Position numbers and translations under genes: made by a program. From Caprella mutica (taxonomy: Eukaryota; Arthropoda; Malacostraca; Amphipoda; Caprellidae): a DNA stretch of 64,000 nt. The stretch spans positions 62,001 through 126,000 of the forward strand of contig CANNZV010000434.1 in NCBI GenBank assembly GCA_947561585.1. Reading direction: 5' to 3'. A model generated the notes under the pieces. That model ran no database searches. It saw nothing but the letters and a program-made list of their open reading frames with translations, and was not told the DNA's origin. Positions 33,140 to 44,864 of the stretch are shown here, in pieces (the first letter of the stretch is position 1; every line of letters begins with the position of its first letter).

Positions 33140-33320
33140 CCTTGTTACACAGTGCAAGTAAACGTGCGAGTTGACCTATCCACTAACTGTATTGCAGCTA
33201 CTTGCACAGTGTGACCGCATTAGTCGAGTAACTGTCATGTGCAAGGAGGTTAGTAACTCCTTGCGAGTTACTACAACTTTTTTGTTTTTACTCGCCACTC
33301 ATGGGCGAGTAAACCATTCG
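33140..33320. repeat. Small inverted-repeat region with overlapping hairpins
   Basis: GTTACACAGTGCAAGTA (33145) is inverted at GCTACTTGCACAGTGTGAC (33197). Downstream GCAAGGAG/CTCCTTGC and AGTAACTC/GAGTTACT overlap, so alternative hairpins are possible. Probably a small MITE; no TSD defined. Confidence 0.55.
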
Positions 33321-33329
33321 ACAGCGAGA

Positions 33330-35035
33330 CTCAGATTATGAGAAAATATGGCACTGAACCTTATTTAGCAACTAAAGAGAATAACTATAAACATGTACCT
33401 GGATGGAACACATATTGTAAAGAATTGTATAGCATCGCTAGACATAATTTTTTGCTTTGGTTGAGGAATGGTAAAATTAGGCACGGCGAAATGTATGAAA
33501 ATATGAAATGTAGTCGTAAAATATTTGTACTATTGTAAACTATTGTAAAAGACACAGGCAGAAGATAGAAGATGATAATCTAGCACGATCTTTTAATAAT
33601 ATAAAATTGGAGAATTTTGGAAGCAGGTTAGAAAACGAACCGGTGCTAGGAAATTGAACATTTATGAAATTGATGATTTAAAAAGTCCTAGAGATTATTG
33701 CTCATTTGTTCTATGAAAAAATTATCTTCATGTTTGGTAAGTTGGTAACAGAGGCAATGAAAATATTATTTATAGTAATACAACAATAACGATATACTGA
33801 GAATTTCTATCAATGATGTTAAGATATCTTCAAAGTCAATTAAGACAGTATAGGTTTTGATTGAATTCATTCGAATTACTTAAAGTATCTATCTAGATTC
33901 TAGTCATCTAGTGCATCAATCTTAGTTCTGACCAATTTTCTGAAATCATGTTTTGTTCATAATTATATACCACCTGGTATACTCAAAGGTGTTATACGTC
34001 CAATTGTCAAAAACAAACAGGGAAATTTAAGAGTGTCCTCGAATTATCGTGAAATAATGATATCGTTAAATTTGTTTTAAGTTGATTGAATACTGTCTGT
34101 TGCCGTTGCTTAAAGTTAAATTGTGTTCCAGTCCATTTCAGTTTGCCTTTTAAGAGCAAACCTCGACAGTTATACCAATATCTCTATTGAAAGAAACATT
34201 AATTAACTTTTTGTTACGATCACTTCTTGGGTTTGAGAATCGACACTAGACTTTTAAATTTATATGGAAATATATTTGAATTTATCCCTCCAGAACTAAC
34301 TGTTTATTCTCTATTTCCATTATTCAGTAACTGATCTAATTAATGTCTATCAATTTCACAGGAAATGAAAGCGGATAATGACCGATTCAATTTCATTATA
34401 GGCACAAATATAAAAATACACAGTTTGGCAAATATGGACTTATTGCGGATAATCGAAAAAAGGGTAAAATGTAGAGCGCTATGTGGTTGTTAGCACTACC
34501 AAGTCTAGAGCCAATCTAACAGAGGACCTACGACTAAGACAGGAAAGCATCAGTTTTAGGCTTATTTTCGAATTGGACTACAAACAGCTCATTATATATC
34601 TAGGCCTTATATTCAATATTAATCCCTTAGTTACAAAGAGAATATCTTAACGATGGTATCTTAACGGACTTTTAGGGTAAGGGTTAAAAGAGAGGATGTA
34701 AGCAATTAACATCATTCGATACTTTTGAGATAGAAACAATGTTATTTCAGAGTTATTGAAATATATAGGTATAGTTATTCTTATTTGAAATTATAGTTCA
34801 GAACACTTTTGTTCAAAGTAAGGCCTTTGAACGTATATCTCATCAACGTCTATTTGTTAAATTGAAAAATTCTGATTTACCTATGTATATGATATATATT
34901 CTAATGATAATTTTGTCAAATAGATCTGTTTCGGTAAATTATGCAGGCGGTTTTTTATGGCAGTTGGCAAATACAGAGAGGTGTTAGACAGGGTGGAGTC
35001 TTATCTGCCTACCTTTTCATTCTCTACTTAGACTC
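33330..35035 (+). pseudogene. Non-LTR retrotransposon remnant (CR1/Jockey-like)
   Basis: HVPGWNTYCKELYSIARHNFLLW (~33390-33460), followed in other frames by FNNIKLENFWKQV, is the linker that precedes RT in this group of elements. The RT itself shows KAFERISHQRLFVKLKNS (~34823) and IQRGVRQGGVLSAYLFILYLD (~34970-35030), the VRQGGVLSP motif. The catalytic FADD segment is lost: the frame runs into an unrelated repeat at ~35036. Many frameshifts and stops. Confidence 0.8.
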
Positions 35036-35146
35036 CACCCTTAGGGTGCCTGCACACCAAAAGCAGTTGAGCAGGCAGGAAGTATTTGAGAAACACGGTA
35101 AGGGTGCCTGCACACCAAAAGCTGTTGAGCAAGCAGGCAGATAACC
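35036..35146. repeat. Two copies of a GGGTGCCTGCACACC repeat, fragment
   Basis: GGGTGCCTGCACACCAAAAGC(A/T)GTTGAGCA occurs at 35044 and 35103 in direct order. The same sequence forms the centre of the fold-back element at 43123-43436. Confidence 0.7.
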
Positions 35147-35320
35147 TATCTGTAATTGTATCTGAAACTAATTTTTATTTATTTTAAAATACAATATTTA
35201 TATAAATTCAAAGTTGAGTAAACTTTTGTGGGTCACCCTTTATAAATGATGAATTCCTTCTATATTAATTGTTAAGTAAAATGTAACTTTATTCATATTT
35301 TATAATATTTTCAGAAAAAA

Positions 35321-35629
35321 ATGAGTACTACTTAGATAGAAATAACTGAGAGTTGCTAATGTAGTTTGTTGTATCCGCTAGATTGTTGTACTGCACACTT
35401 CATGATTGTTTAATGACCTGGCAGGGGGGTTCGGGGGGCGGCACGCCCCCCGACATACATATATTTTATGTCTAATCAATAATGAACTACAAAAGTGTCA
35501 ATAAGGATTAAATAATATAGGTAAATAAGGATTTAAAAACAGGGGGGCTCGTGACCGGGGGGGCTTATGACCTAGGGAGGCTCATGACCGGGGGGGGGCT
35601 CTTGACCGGGGGGCTTATGACCTACACCC
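35321..35629 (+). mobile_element. Family G MITE, left end missing
   Basis: Begins within the AACTACTTAGATAGAAATAACTGAG block and continues through the GC palindrome to GACCTACACCC, with three or four GGGGGCTCNTGACC modules at the right end. Confidence 0.85.
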
Positions 35630-35889
35630 AGTTAAATTATATATAATCCGTTTAATTTAATGTTTCATTAATTATCAGTTATCATAATTACAATTGTTAT
35701 TCATGCATTTTTGTATACTCGTTAATTGTGTGCTAAATTTGTAGTTAAGTATGAAATTTATAAATAATATATATGTAGTGGAATGAGGTGATCACTACAG
35801 TATAATATGCTATTAGTGCGTTCCGCTTACATACAAATGATTTTACATTTAAATTAGAATGGATTTTGTTCAGTCTCTCTATAACAAGC

Positions 35890-36580
35890 TTCATGTAGTT
35901 GAGTTATGAATTTTATTTTCAATTAGCTCAATTTCTTTTGAGGACGGGCTTTCATTTGAGGAAGAAGACATAATAGAAATTTACGATCAGCATTATCCTC
36001 TTCTTCAGTGGATTTCTTGAATAACTCCACATTTTCTTTCTCAATGTTAACCAGTTGTTGTTGAAATGAATTTGTTTTGTTTCTCTTGTTACGGGGACCA
36101 CTAGGAGTTAAGCTACGGGAACGAGAAAGGACTTCGGGAACCTGTTTGAATCGAATTTGTAGAAGTGGAACACGATGGTAAATAAACGTCGGGGATTCGT
36201 GACAGGGACTGCTCATTCGTGGATATTGTTGAAGTGTCTATTATGTCAATGTTTCTTCGTTCAGTCGAGTCAGAATATTTGAATCTACTTGCAGTGACTC
36301 CCATTGACTGGCTAGGTGTACTTGAAATTCGTGACCTTATATTTGCAGCTGTTTCAGTCAAATTTCCCACTGTTTTTCGGCCTTGCATTTCACCTCGTAG
36401 AAAAAACATCAGTTTGAAATATGGCCACGTTGTTAAGTATTCTTCGACTGGAATGCCTGCGTCTCCTGATCTCCCAAAAGGAACTTTTTTTAGTTCCAGT
36501 CGAAACGGTCTCTGAGAATTTTGAATTTCTTCTTAGCTGCGTCACCTGAGAAAAAAAGTATCTGCAAAATTCCCTATTGT
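35890..36580 (-). pseudogene. MADF-BESS partner protein of PIF/Harbinger
   Basis: On the minus strand, after an acceptor-like TTTTTTCTCAG (~36550), DAAKKKFKILRDRF is followed in the next frame by LELKKVPFGRSGDAG and YLTTWPYFKLMFFL, a MADF (Myb/SANT-like) DNA-binding domain. An S/T-rich linker leads to NADRKFLLCLLPQMKARPQKK (~35950-36010), a BESS motif. Harbinger elements encode such a protein beside the transposase to help DNA binding and nuclear import. At least two frameshifts (near 36515 and 36125) and a stop after the BESS motif break it. It is divergently oriented to the transposase pseudogene. Confidence 0.8.
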
Positions 36581-36850
36581 TATTATTATTGCTGTATGTA
36601 CCATTCAGTTGGGTAATGAAATAGGTTTTACCTTCAGACAAATGAAATATTCAATGATATAATTCAGATTCAGATTTCCCTTTCAATAAATAAGCTTTCG
36701 TCATCATTATTGTATATAATATTCAGTTTGTGCACTGAGCATCTAACAACGTTCCACTATTATATTTACAGCGTGATTCACTTGTGAGAGTGATTTGTAA
36801 GTAGAAACTGAAAATCTATATTGATACATACAGTCTTTTATTGCTTTAGC

Positions 36851-37990
36851 TTTCACATTTAGGATGGGAGTACCAACCGTGTCTACGATCGTGTCCGAAA
36901 CGTGTAAAGCTCTGTGGGACGTTTAACAACCGGTACATATGTCAACTCCAGATGAAAATTATGCAAGAAAGTAGAAGAAGAATTCCGTACAAAGTGGAAT
37001 TTTCCTAATTGCTTTGGATGCATAGATGGAAAACATCAGAGTTATCTGTCCTGAGCAATCAGGGTCCCAGTTCTATAATTACAAACAGTATTTCTCGATT
37101 GTATTGCAAGGAGTTGCTGACGCTAGTTGTAAATTTATTACAATTGATGTTGGAGCGGCAGGAAAACAAAGCGACGGAGGTTTTTTTAGAAACAGTGATT
37201 TGTAAATTTGCCTAGCGAATCTTCCAGGTACAACTATTAAGACTCCATATGTTATTCTGGGTGACGAAGCTCATCCACTTCCGACATATTTAATGCGCCC
37301 CTTTCCTAGAGCGTCATTAGATAATTCCAAAAGAATATTCAACTATAGATTGTCTAGGGCAAGGTGCTATGTAGAATGCGCATTTGGAATCATGACACAA
37401 AAATTTCGCATTCCGCATAAATCACTCGAAACAAAACCTTGTAATGCTGTTCTTATTGTGAAAGCAGCATGTGTGCCAGGCGGCTAACATTTTGTTTATA
37501 CGTGTCTGTAGTCCAGTCCACTGCTAATACATGCATATTCACAGACTCACAGTGTATAGAATATAGTAGTGACAATTGAGACGGTTAGTGTACGTGACGT
37601 CATCACAGCAACACTCTAAATTAAATTTAAGGCAATAGAACAGTGTTTAATTATAAAAAAATGTTTATTTATTGCCAATATAAGAAAAGAGTAATGGTGC
37701 ATTCAGTTATTAAAACTACTTGACTCTAATTTTCGATTTTAGTCTGTTGTCTTAATGACGTCACGATAACAAATCACTCTATTGTCATTACTACGTATAT
37801 AGCAGTGGACCGAAAAACAGACATAAATAATGTAGCTGAGAGACGTTGTCATAGTTCGAGTACTATAACTTCCTTGATGTGTGCTTCATAATACAATAAT
37901 AGATAAGGAGGGTGTGGATCATTCTTTGATTATTGACAATCCACAAAACGACATGAATATGGATGGCTCCAATGAATAGGGATTCAAGTA
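36851..37990 (+). pseudogene. PIF/Harbinger DDE transposase, split by a MITE
   Basis: After an acceptor-like TTGCTTTAG (36850), FTFRMGVPTVSTIVSETCKALWD begins the domain. The DDE residues are seen in GCIDGKH (~37014), ITIDVGAAGKQSDGG (~37138) and YVECAFGIM (~37371), with RIFNYRLSRAR just before the last: the DDE_Tnp_4 layout. A stop at ~37201 and frame changes near 36930 and 37040 inactivate it. At 37476 the frame is cut in the middle of AACV-LHN by a 399-bp hAT MITE and resumes at 37884 (LHNTIIDKEGVDHSLI). The N-terminus is not found. Confidence 0.86.
37477..37875. mobile_element. 399-bp hAT-type MITE inside the Harbinger transposase
   Basis: CAGGCGGCTAACATTTTG at one end and the inverse of CAAGGAAGTTATAGTAC at the other, flanked by ATGTGTGC (37469-37476, 37876-37883). 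Removing one copy restores the codons GTG CTT CAT. Same family as 19429-21529. Confidence 0.92.
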
Positions 37991-40600
37991 ATTCACGCCA
38001 CATTGCACTAAGTACAAGAAATCAATTCAACAGATTATACAAAAATTATACACGGAACAAGGTTCCGTGGCAAAATTTCATGCACTTCAAAATATAATTA
38101 TTTTTACTGACACCCAGTGTATATATTAACCTTCATCACCACTCAAATGATTTACATTTACATAATAAATCTCTTAAATTTTTAACCAAAAAGCTAGTTA
38201 ATTATTGTATCTGAATACAATCAATGTATCAACGATATAGAATTATGAATCTGTAGCATATATAGAATATAATTTAGTTAATTAATTTAATAGATTTATT
38301 ATCATATTATTTGGTTATTAAATTATTGATAGAAAGAGTATTTTAATACAGCGTTGGATTATTTATTTATTTGTGCAATTCTTCTCCACTTGGAACTCTA
38401 TAAAGTTTAAACTTTTGCATGCGGTTGTAAATAGAAATATATTTATAGATCAATCAGAGTACATTGTATTTGTATCTTAAAAATTCTTATTAATATGTGT
38501 ATCTAGATAATTTTTGAGAGTGAATATAGATACATTCGACCATTCCATCCAGCTACCCTTAATAATAATATTAGTTAATTTCAGTGAGACCTTTTAACAA
38601 AACAAATATAAGAAAAATACAATATAACGTAATAAAATAAAATTGATCTTAATTCATTTATCATAGTGAAATATATATAGAAATAAAATATAAAACAGAT
38701 TCTATCATTCAGAGGTAACGAAAAATTATTAAATAACATATATAATTTATTTATTTCATATCAAAATCTTGTGAATTTCATATCAGTATCTCATTAATTA
38801 AAATGCTATCTATATAAAAAAAATTCATATTAAAAAAGTATGCAATGAGTCAATAAGTATGGCATTAATCACATTTCTTTATATATTCCGTCAATAATGA
38901 CCCATTTTAAATACCTAAAGGGAACAACAGATACTGTCATATATATATAAGCATGCTCATTCGTTTATATGAGCCATTAATTTAGCTGCGGGAGATTTTG
39001 AATTCATTCCTATGTAACCCATGTAATAAATAAAGCTTCATCAAACTTGCCATTTTAATGGCGAGTTATGACAGTTATTTTGATCTATGTATGCTACAAT
39101 GTTATTTTGGAGAGAATTTATGATGCCTAATTTCATCATTTTGATAAATTAAAATTGAAGAGAAATTTAGTTTCTTTTGGAGAGATAAATGGAGAGTTTA
39201 TGAGCCATACTATTTTCGTTGGAATGTAACTATTAATTTAGCATAATTTACCATTAAAATCCATCAAAATTGCCAATAAATTTGCTAATCGACCAATTTT
39301 TTTCTCTATTTAGCCACAGATTCACCAAAAACTCTATGAAATATAGGAATAAATAGCTAGCTAGAAAATCACAGACGTTGCTAGAATATTATTTTCAAAG
39401 GGGAAAAAATCCACCGATATGTCTGTGCTTTTATAATCTTAGAGTTTTACTATTTTGTTTAATTTGCCAAATTAATTACATCCTACTTTCAAACAGGAAC
39501 TCCAGTCAGTAAGTCTATATTCAGAAAATTATTTGATTCTGACCAAATTTCATCTGAGAAGAGCTGGTTGCTACAAATTTTGAAGCAGCGCAAGAAGAAA
39601 ATGACCATATGATCCATCTTCTGAACAACGTAAGTGTATAACCATATAGCTTCATCTCATTATTGCTTTGATTGCACTGACTCTTAGTAGGTGAAACAAT
39701 TCATGAATTCACTAATTGCTCCTTATTAATCTTTTTTATAGACTTTTTCATAAATATTTGAAGCTAACAATTTATGGATGTTAAACTCTAACTGTAATTA
39801 ATATTTTATGAAAATTTTCCTAGGACCCCTCGCCTGAACTAGAATCGGAGGAAATGGGCTTTCTAGAAAGTGAAGTTAAAGCTGCCTGCAGTGACCTATT
39901 CACAGTCACCAACAACACCAGTTGGAGGCTTCTTCCATTCCATCGCCTCTGAAAATGCTTGCAGCTACTTTTACAGAATAAATTGTCATAAAAATTGAAA
40001 AATATCACAGAAAGAATCTCGAATCAAAACTGGCTGATCGTGAAACATGCAGCAGTATTTTAATCTCCCATGATCTGAATATACATTTGTTTATATTCTT
40101 CCTAGAAAAAATACATAATATAGATTCATCCTAGGGAATAAAATATTGCTGCCCATCATTTATATCCTATATTAAGGAATTTCTTCTCATTTTTTCTTAA
40201 ATAAGAACTGCTATTTTAGAATTTTCTAAATAACTATCAGAATTGAAGTACAATTAATATTGTATGCTCCCTCAGCTATGCTGTGATCAAATGAACAAAT
40301 ATTTAGTTAAGTTTCATGTCTTAGAACGTGGAATCAGAAGCTTAGACATGCAAATGAAAAGAATAAATTAATGAAAATAACTAATAATTAAATTTGTCCA
40401 TTAAGTTTCCAATGACCATTTGAAAGTATATTCAAATAAGCGGGATAGTTTTAATTTTTCATTTTGATTGAATAGAGTTAACAATTAAAACTATTCTGCT
40501 TCAATGAATTTCTATTTTTTTTTCTATTATTAATTTTGTTTCTGGATCACTGGACGATTCATTTTGCAGCTGAAAAATTATGCTTTAATCTATAAATTTT
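37991..40600. other. AT-rich DNA, no gene recognised
   Basis: A short hairpin CACGGAAC/GTTCCGTG lies at ~38053. Nothing else that I can support. Confidence 0.5.
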
Positions 40601-40601
40601 G

Positions 40602-40641
40602 AAATTGTATCCATTGTATCCTATTAAAATGGATACAATTT
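40602..40641. repeat. Perfect 14-bp hairpin
   Basis: AAATTGTATCCATT (40602-40615) and its exact inverse (40628-40641) with a 12-nt loop. Confidence 0.9.
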
Positions 40642-40785
40642 ATTCTATATAGCGTCATGAACTAGTTTAGTAGTTCCATCTTTTTTCATACTCATAAAAA
40701 TACTGTTATTATTAAAGTTATTTATGTGTGGAATGAATTATGTCTGTCAATGACCAGTAAATGGTTCAGACTTCATTTACTATCA

Positions 40786-41118
40786 CCTCTTCATTTTCCT
40801 CTTCCATCCGTGAGTGAAGCCACCGGTGCCTGTGTCCCTTTTCATCACATTCCTTGGTAAGTGATGGAGTAGCTTTTCTTCATCCATGAGCTTGTCACTG
40901 AAAGTGGTAGGTGACTTTGTTCATTGAGCCACTTTCTTTTCTGACTGCTTCTTCCAGTCCCTTGTATTTAATTCACTCATTTTCCTGTTGGATATTTGTT
41001 CTAGGTAGCCAAAGGAGACCCTATAAACATCGGTCTGTCGATTCGATTTGATGTTCATTTGATATCCCAGAAATCGAATCGATATAAGTTGTTTATAGGG
41101 GAGACTTAAACCTACCAC
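40786..41118 (-). other. ORF with one internal stop, unknown
   Basis: The frame from 41118 reads to 40921 (TGA) and continues in the same frame for about 45 more codons, rich in K, H and T (KLMDEEKLLHHLPRN). The second half is less AT-rich than its surroundings. No domain recognised; possibly a decayed exon, possibly chance. Confidence 0.2.
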
Positions 41119-41912
41119 TAAAATTAGATTTTTTTTTTCCTTTTTTCAAACCTTAAATGAACTATAATACTATTGTATGATTATATTGTGTTTATGATAC
41201 AGCTCTTTTTTTAAATGATTGTCCCTATACTTTAAAGAATTCAAAATTTAGTAGAAAATAGTAATGGAAATATCAGATTATTTGTAAATGTCAGTTTTGT
41301 TGATTCGCAATAGTCTGTGGTAACCTGTGATAAGTTCTAAATATGGATTATAAATATTTATCATCTATTTAATGCTGAAAGTTAAACCATAATAATATTC
41401 GGGGTATAAATGATCCATCCAATAAAATCTGTGAATATAATTACTATCCTTCAAAAATAATACCTAATTATATGTTTTTATATCAAGTTCAATATAGTCT
41501 ATCCGTATGAATATAAATAATATTTTTAGCTTACATTCATGAATATAACATCTTACATGCATAGTAATCTAGTATCAGGCTCAATAAGCTGAAATTGCTT
41601 CTTAAAAAATTGATTTCTAGTGCTGTAAGCTACTAACGAAAAATGCTTAAATAAGAGTTTATTATGTGATCAGAGTGCTTTAAGTAACTGAATTTCTCGT
41701 AAATAAGCTATAATGGTAATAAACAACCTCATTATGAAAAGAAAATAATCGAATTATCCAAATAATTAAATTTGTTTAAGTATGCTATTTTGATTTTTTA
41801 GCTAAGGCATCGCGCGACAAAAACAATACTTGGCAACTGCCTGTTACGTCACTGGGTCCATGCTATTTTGACCAGAATTTGTACCCGTAGACTTGTCCTA
41901 ACTACCCTATTC
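41119..41912. other. AT-rich DNA, nothing recognised
   Basis: No supported feature. Confidence 0.45.
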
Positions 41913-41914
41913 TA

Positions 41915-42724
41915 TAAACTGTGGTTTAACACTAGGTATCAGTTTTGACTGCTGTGGAGTTGAGTGTTAATCACAACATTCCCTCCCTCCTCACCCACAA
42001 AAGTTGCTCTCTTTTACTCTTTTTCATTACGTCCACGCTATGAAATCTGTCAATGCTAGCCAAAGGTTGTCGACTCGACGAGTTGAGTGATTGTCAGTCA
42101 CACACATGGTCACACACGGAGTGCGACAATGAAAGGTTGTCTGCGATAGTATTCATAATTTTTTTTTTCATATTTTAAATATGATGAACCAATGTGTGTC
42201 AATTTATTAATAATTTTTATTTTTTGAACATAAATAATACTGAAAAATTCATCGCAAGAGATCTTAGCTAAAAGTGATAGATGGAATAGATTTTTTTATT
42301 CAAATAAAATAGGATGAACGAGAAACATATCACAATAATTTCTTAGTTCATATTTATTAATGTAACTGGAACGCGTTGAATTGTTTTTAATTATTGATAT
42401 TGTAATCGAATTTAAGGATGATCATTGATCATCAAGATCATTTTCAATTTACATAAGCTATTTCATCATGTTACATTGTGATAACTAAATGAATTTGCTG
42501 TAGTGCAATTTAGATATAAACAATATACACAAACATAAAAAATATTAAATACATAATATGAAGGTTTCTCTGGTGACTAAAGCCAATGTATGTCGTTCAG
42601 CAACACTGACCAACTGTTTATAGTCTGAACGTCAATCACCGAAACTACAAGAGTGGAGTGGGGGTGGAGAGGTGTGATTGACTGTCACGTCCACAGTCAA
42701 AACTGATAGTGTAAACGCCGCTTT
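41915..42724. mobile_element. Non-autonomous element with TATCAGTTTTGACTG inverted repeats
   Basis: Left end GTTTAACACTAGGTATCAGTTTTGACTG (with small gaps) is inverted at 42690-42716. GTTAATCACA.. and ..TGTGATTGAC further in are also inverted. No coding sequence. TSD ambiguous (ATA/TAT). Confidence 0.6.
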
Positions 42725-43122
42725 ATAGTACTGGAACTATAACAACGTTTCTCAGCTACATTATTAGGTCTGTTTTTCGGTCCACTGCTATATACGTAGT
42801 AGTGACAATAGAGTGCATTTTTATTGTGACGTCATTAAGACAACAGACTGAAATCGAAAATTAGGGTCAAGTAGTTTGAATAACTGAATGCACCATTACT
42901 CATTTACTCTATTCTTATATTGGCAATAAATATACATTTTTTTCATAATTTAACACTCTCGAATTGTCTTGAACTTAATTTAGAGTGTTGCTGTGATGAC
43001 GTCACGTACACTAACCGTCTCAATTGTCAATACTATATTCTATATACTGTGAGTCCGTGAATATGCATGTATTAACAGTGGACTGGACTACAGACACTTA
43101 TAAACAAAATGTTAGCCGCCTG
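42724..43122. mobile_element. Truncated hAT-type MITE (37477 family)
   Basis: Starts inside the terminus at TATAGTACTGGAACTATAAC and ends with GTTAGCCGCCTG. It preserves the empty Harbinger target GTCATTAAGACAACAG. Confidence 0.8.
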
Positions 43123-43436
43123 ACTAATCGCACATCTGACAGCCGGCACAGCAGCAGTTGGAAGAAGGAATCCATCGCATCTCACGCCGACAGCTTTGCT
43201 AACCGCTCAACCGCCTGCTGTTGGTGTGAACGGTTCAATGCATTACCGTTTCTCAAACACAGCCTGCCTACTCAACTGCTTTTGGTATGCAGGCACCCTA
43301 ATGCATTGAAGCGTACACACCAAAAGCAGGCAGTTTAGCGGTTAGCAACACATCCAGCTGTTGGCGTGAGATGCGATCGATTCCTGCTCCTAACCGCTGC
43401 TGTGCAGCACTGCAGGCTGCCAGATGTGCGATTAGT
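43123..43436. mobile_element. 314-bp fold-back element
   Basis: ACTAATCGCACATCTG, CATCGCATCTCACGCC, TTGCTAACCGCT and CAATGCATT on the left are inverted in order on the right, with arms of about 135 bp and a centre matching the repeat at 35036-35146. Confidence 0.8.
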
Positions 43437-43760
43437 GTAAACAGAGGCGTCGAAAGGAGAGGTTGTGAACAATTGCTATGGATATTGAACAGCTAATATC
43501 TGAAGTATTTGAATGCAAAGCTATCTAGCGTGCATCTGAACCTAAACATAACGATATAAATTTTATATCAAACCAATGGAACAAAATTGGACAGATATTG
43601 ATATGAAATCATAAAATTTTGATATGAAATAAATGAATTATATATGCATATTAGATAATCGTTCATTAAATAATTTCTATTTACCTCTGTATGATTGAAT
43701 CAGTTTATTATTTTGCTTCAGTAAATATTTTGCAATGATAAATGTATTAGGAACAATTAA

Positions 43761-43870
43761 CCCATTCCAAGCAGCCTAACTATATATAGACGCTCCGAAA
43801 ATTGGTCCCATTTAGCAGAGCGTCTATATATAGTCGCTAAATTATTTTGCTGTTACAGTCAAGTGGCAGG
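43761..43870 (+). mobile_element. Left end of the TTAA (11258-type) family
   Basis: TTAA (43757-43760) then CCCATTCCAAGCAGCCTAAC and CTATATATAGACGCTCCGAAAA, matching 11258-11300. The partner right end is not found nearby; the inner part after ~43860 diverges. Confidence 0.65.
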
Positions 43871-44059
43871 GTCAATATGTACTGTTTTTAGGAATATGAC
43901 GAAGTGTTAGCTAACGTGTAAACACATGATTACCGGTTATTGTGCAATAATGCACCCTATAGCTCAGTACTATAGTGGCAAACACGAAAACATTTTTTTA
44001 TTTTTTATTATTATTGACCTGAATAATTGCGAGTGTTATATATTTCGTATTCATTTATT

Positions 44060-44335
44060 ATATTTTTTAAAAAGTTTGGAAGTTACAGCATTGCGGTTTT
44101 TTGCATTCTATAATCCTATGAATTCTCTACAATATGTAGCAAATGTATTTATGATTTTGACCTTCAATTTTTGAAAATACATTGTTAAAAAAAATGGAAA
44201 AAATGTAATTTTTGAATTTCGAAATATTTCGATAAATAAATACAAATATTTTTTTTTTGCTACTTGTTTTAGAGAATTCATAGAAGCACCGAAGGCAAAA
44301 AACCGCTTTATCCTAACTTCAAAACTTTGAGAGTA
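44060..44335. repeat. Fold-back repeat with GCGGTTTTTTGC arms
   Basis: GAAGTTACAGCATTGCGGTTTTTTGC, CTATGAATTCTCTA and GTAGCAAATGTATTTAT on the left have inverses at 44240-44330. A related block (GTGCAAAAAACCGCATCACGG) sits at 53272-53292. Confidence 0.65.
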
Positions 44336-44864
44336 ATACGTTTTTTTCAAATTGGTTCAAAACTCGTCAAATCGAAAAAAAAAAATCATAAACGTAAACA
44401 AAACTAAATTCAATTTTATGTATGTGAACAAAGTCGCACAACCGTATCTCCAATAATGAACAAGTTTTTACAAACCTGGGACAATAGAACATTGAATAAG
44501 AAGAAGCTCAGATCAAACGTGTACTCAGTCGTAAAAATTCAACCAATCACGTCCATTAATTGCTGACGTCACTATAAACGCTCTCTCGAAAACAGTTTGA
44601 ACAAAGACAATATAAGATAGACGTTCAACTTGATAAGGCACATGCAAAAATAATAACAGCCAATCAGAAGCGATCAGTAGCATACGTCACACCAAACAAT
44701 AATAAACAAACAAACCCCCCCCCCCCTTGAAATTCACAGAAGGATAATCTTCAGTCTTAACGTGTGAAGTCGTTAGAAACACAGTTCATAGAATTCTATG
44801 AACTGTGGTTAGAAATATAAATATTCTCTACTGTTTAGGGATCAGAGAACTTATTATTGATTAA

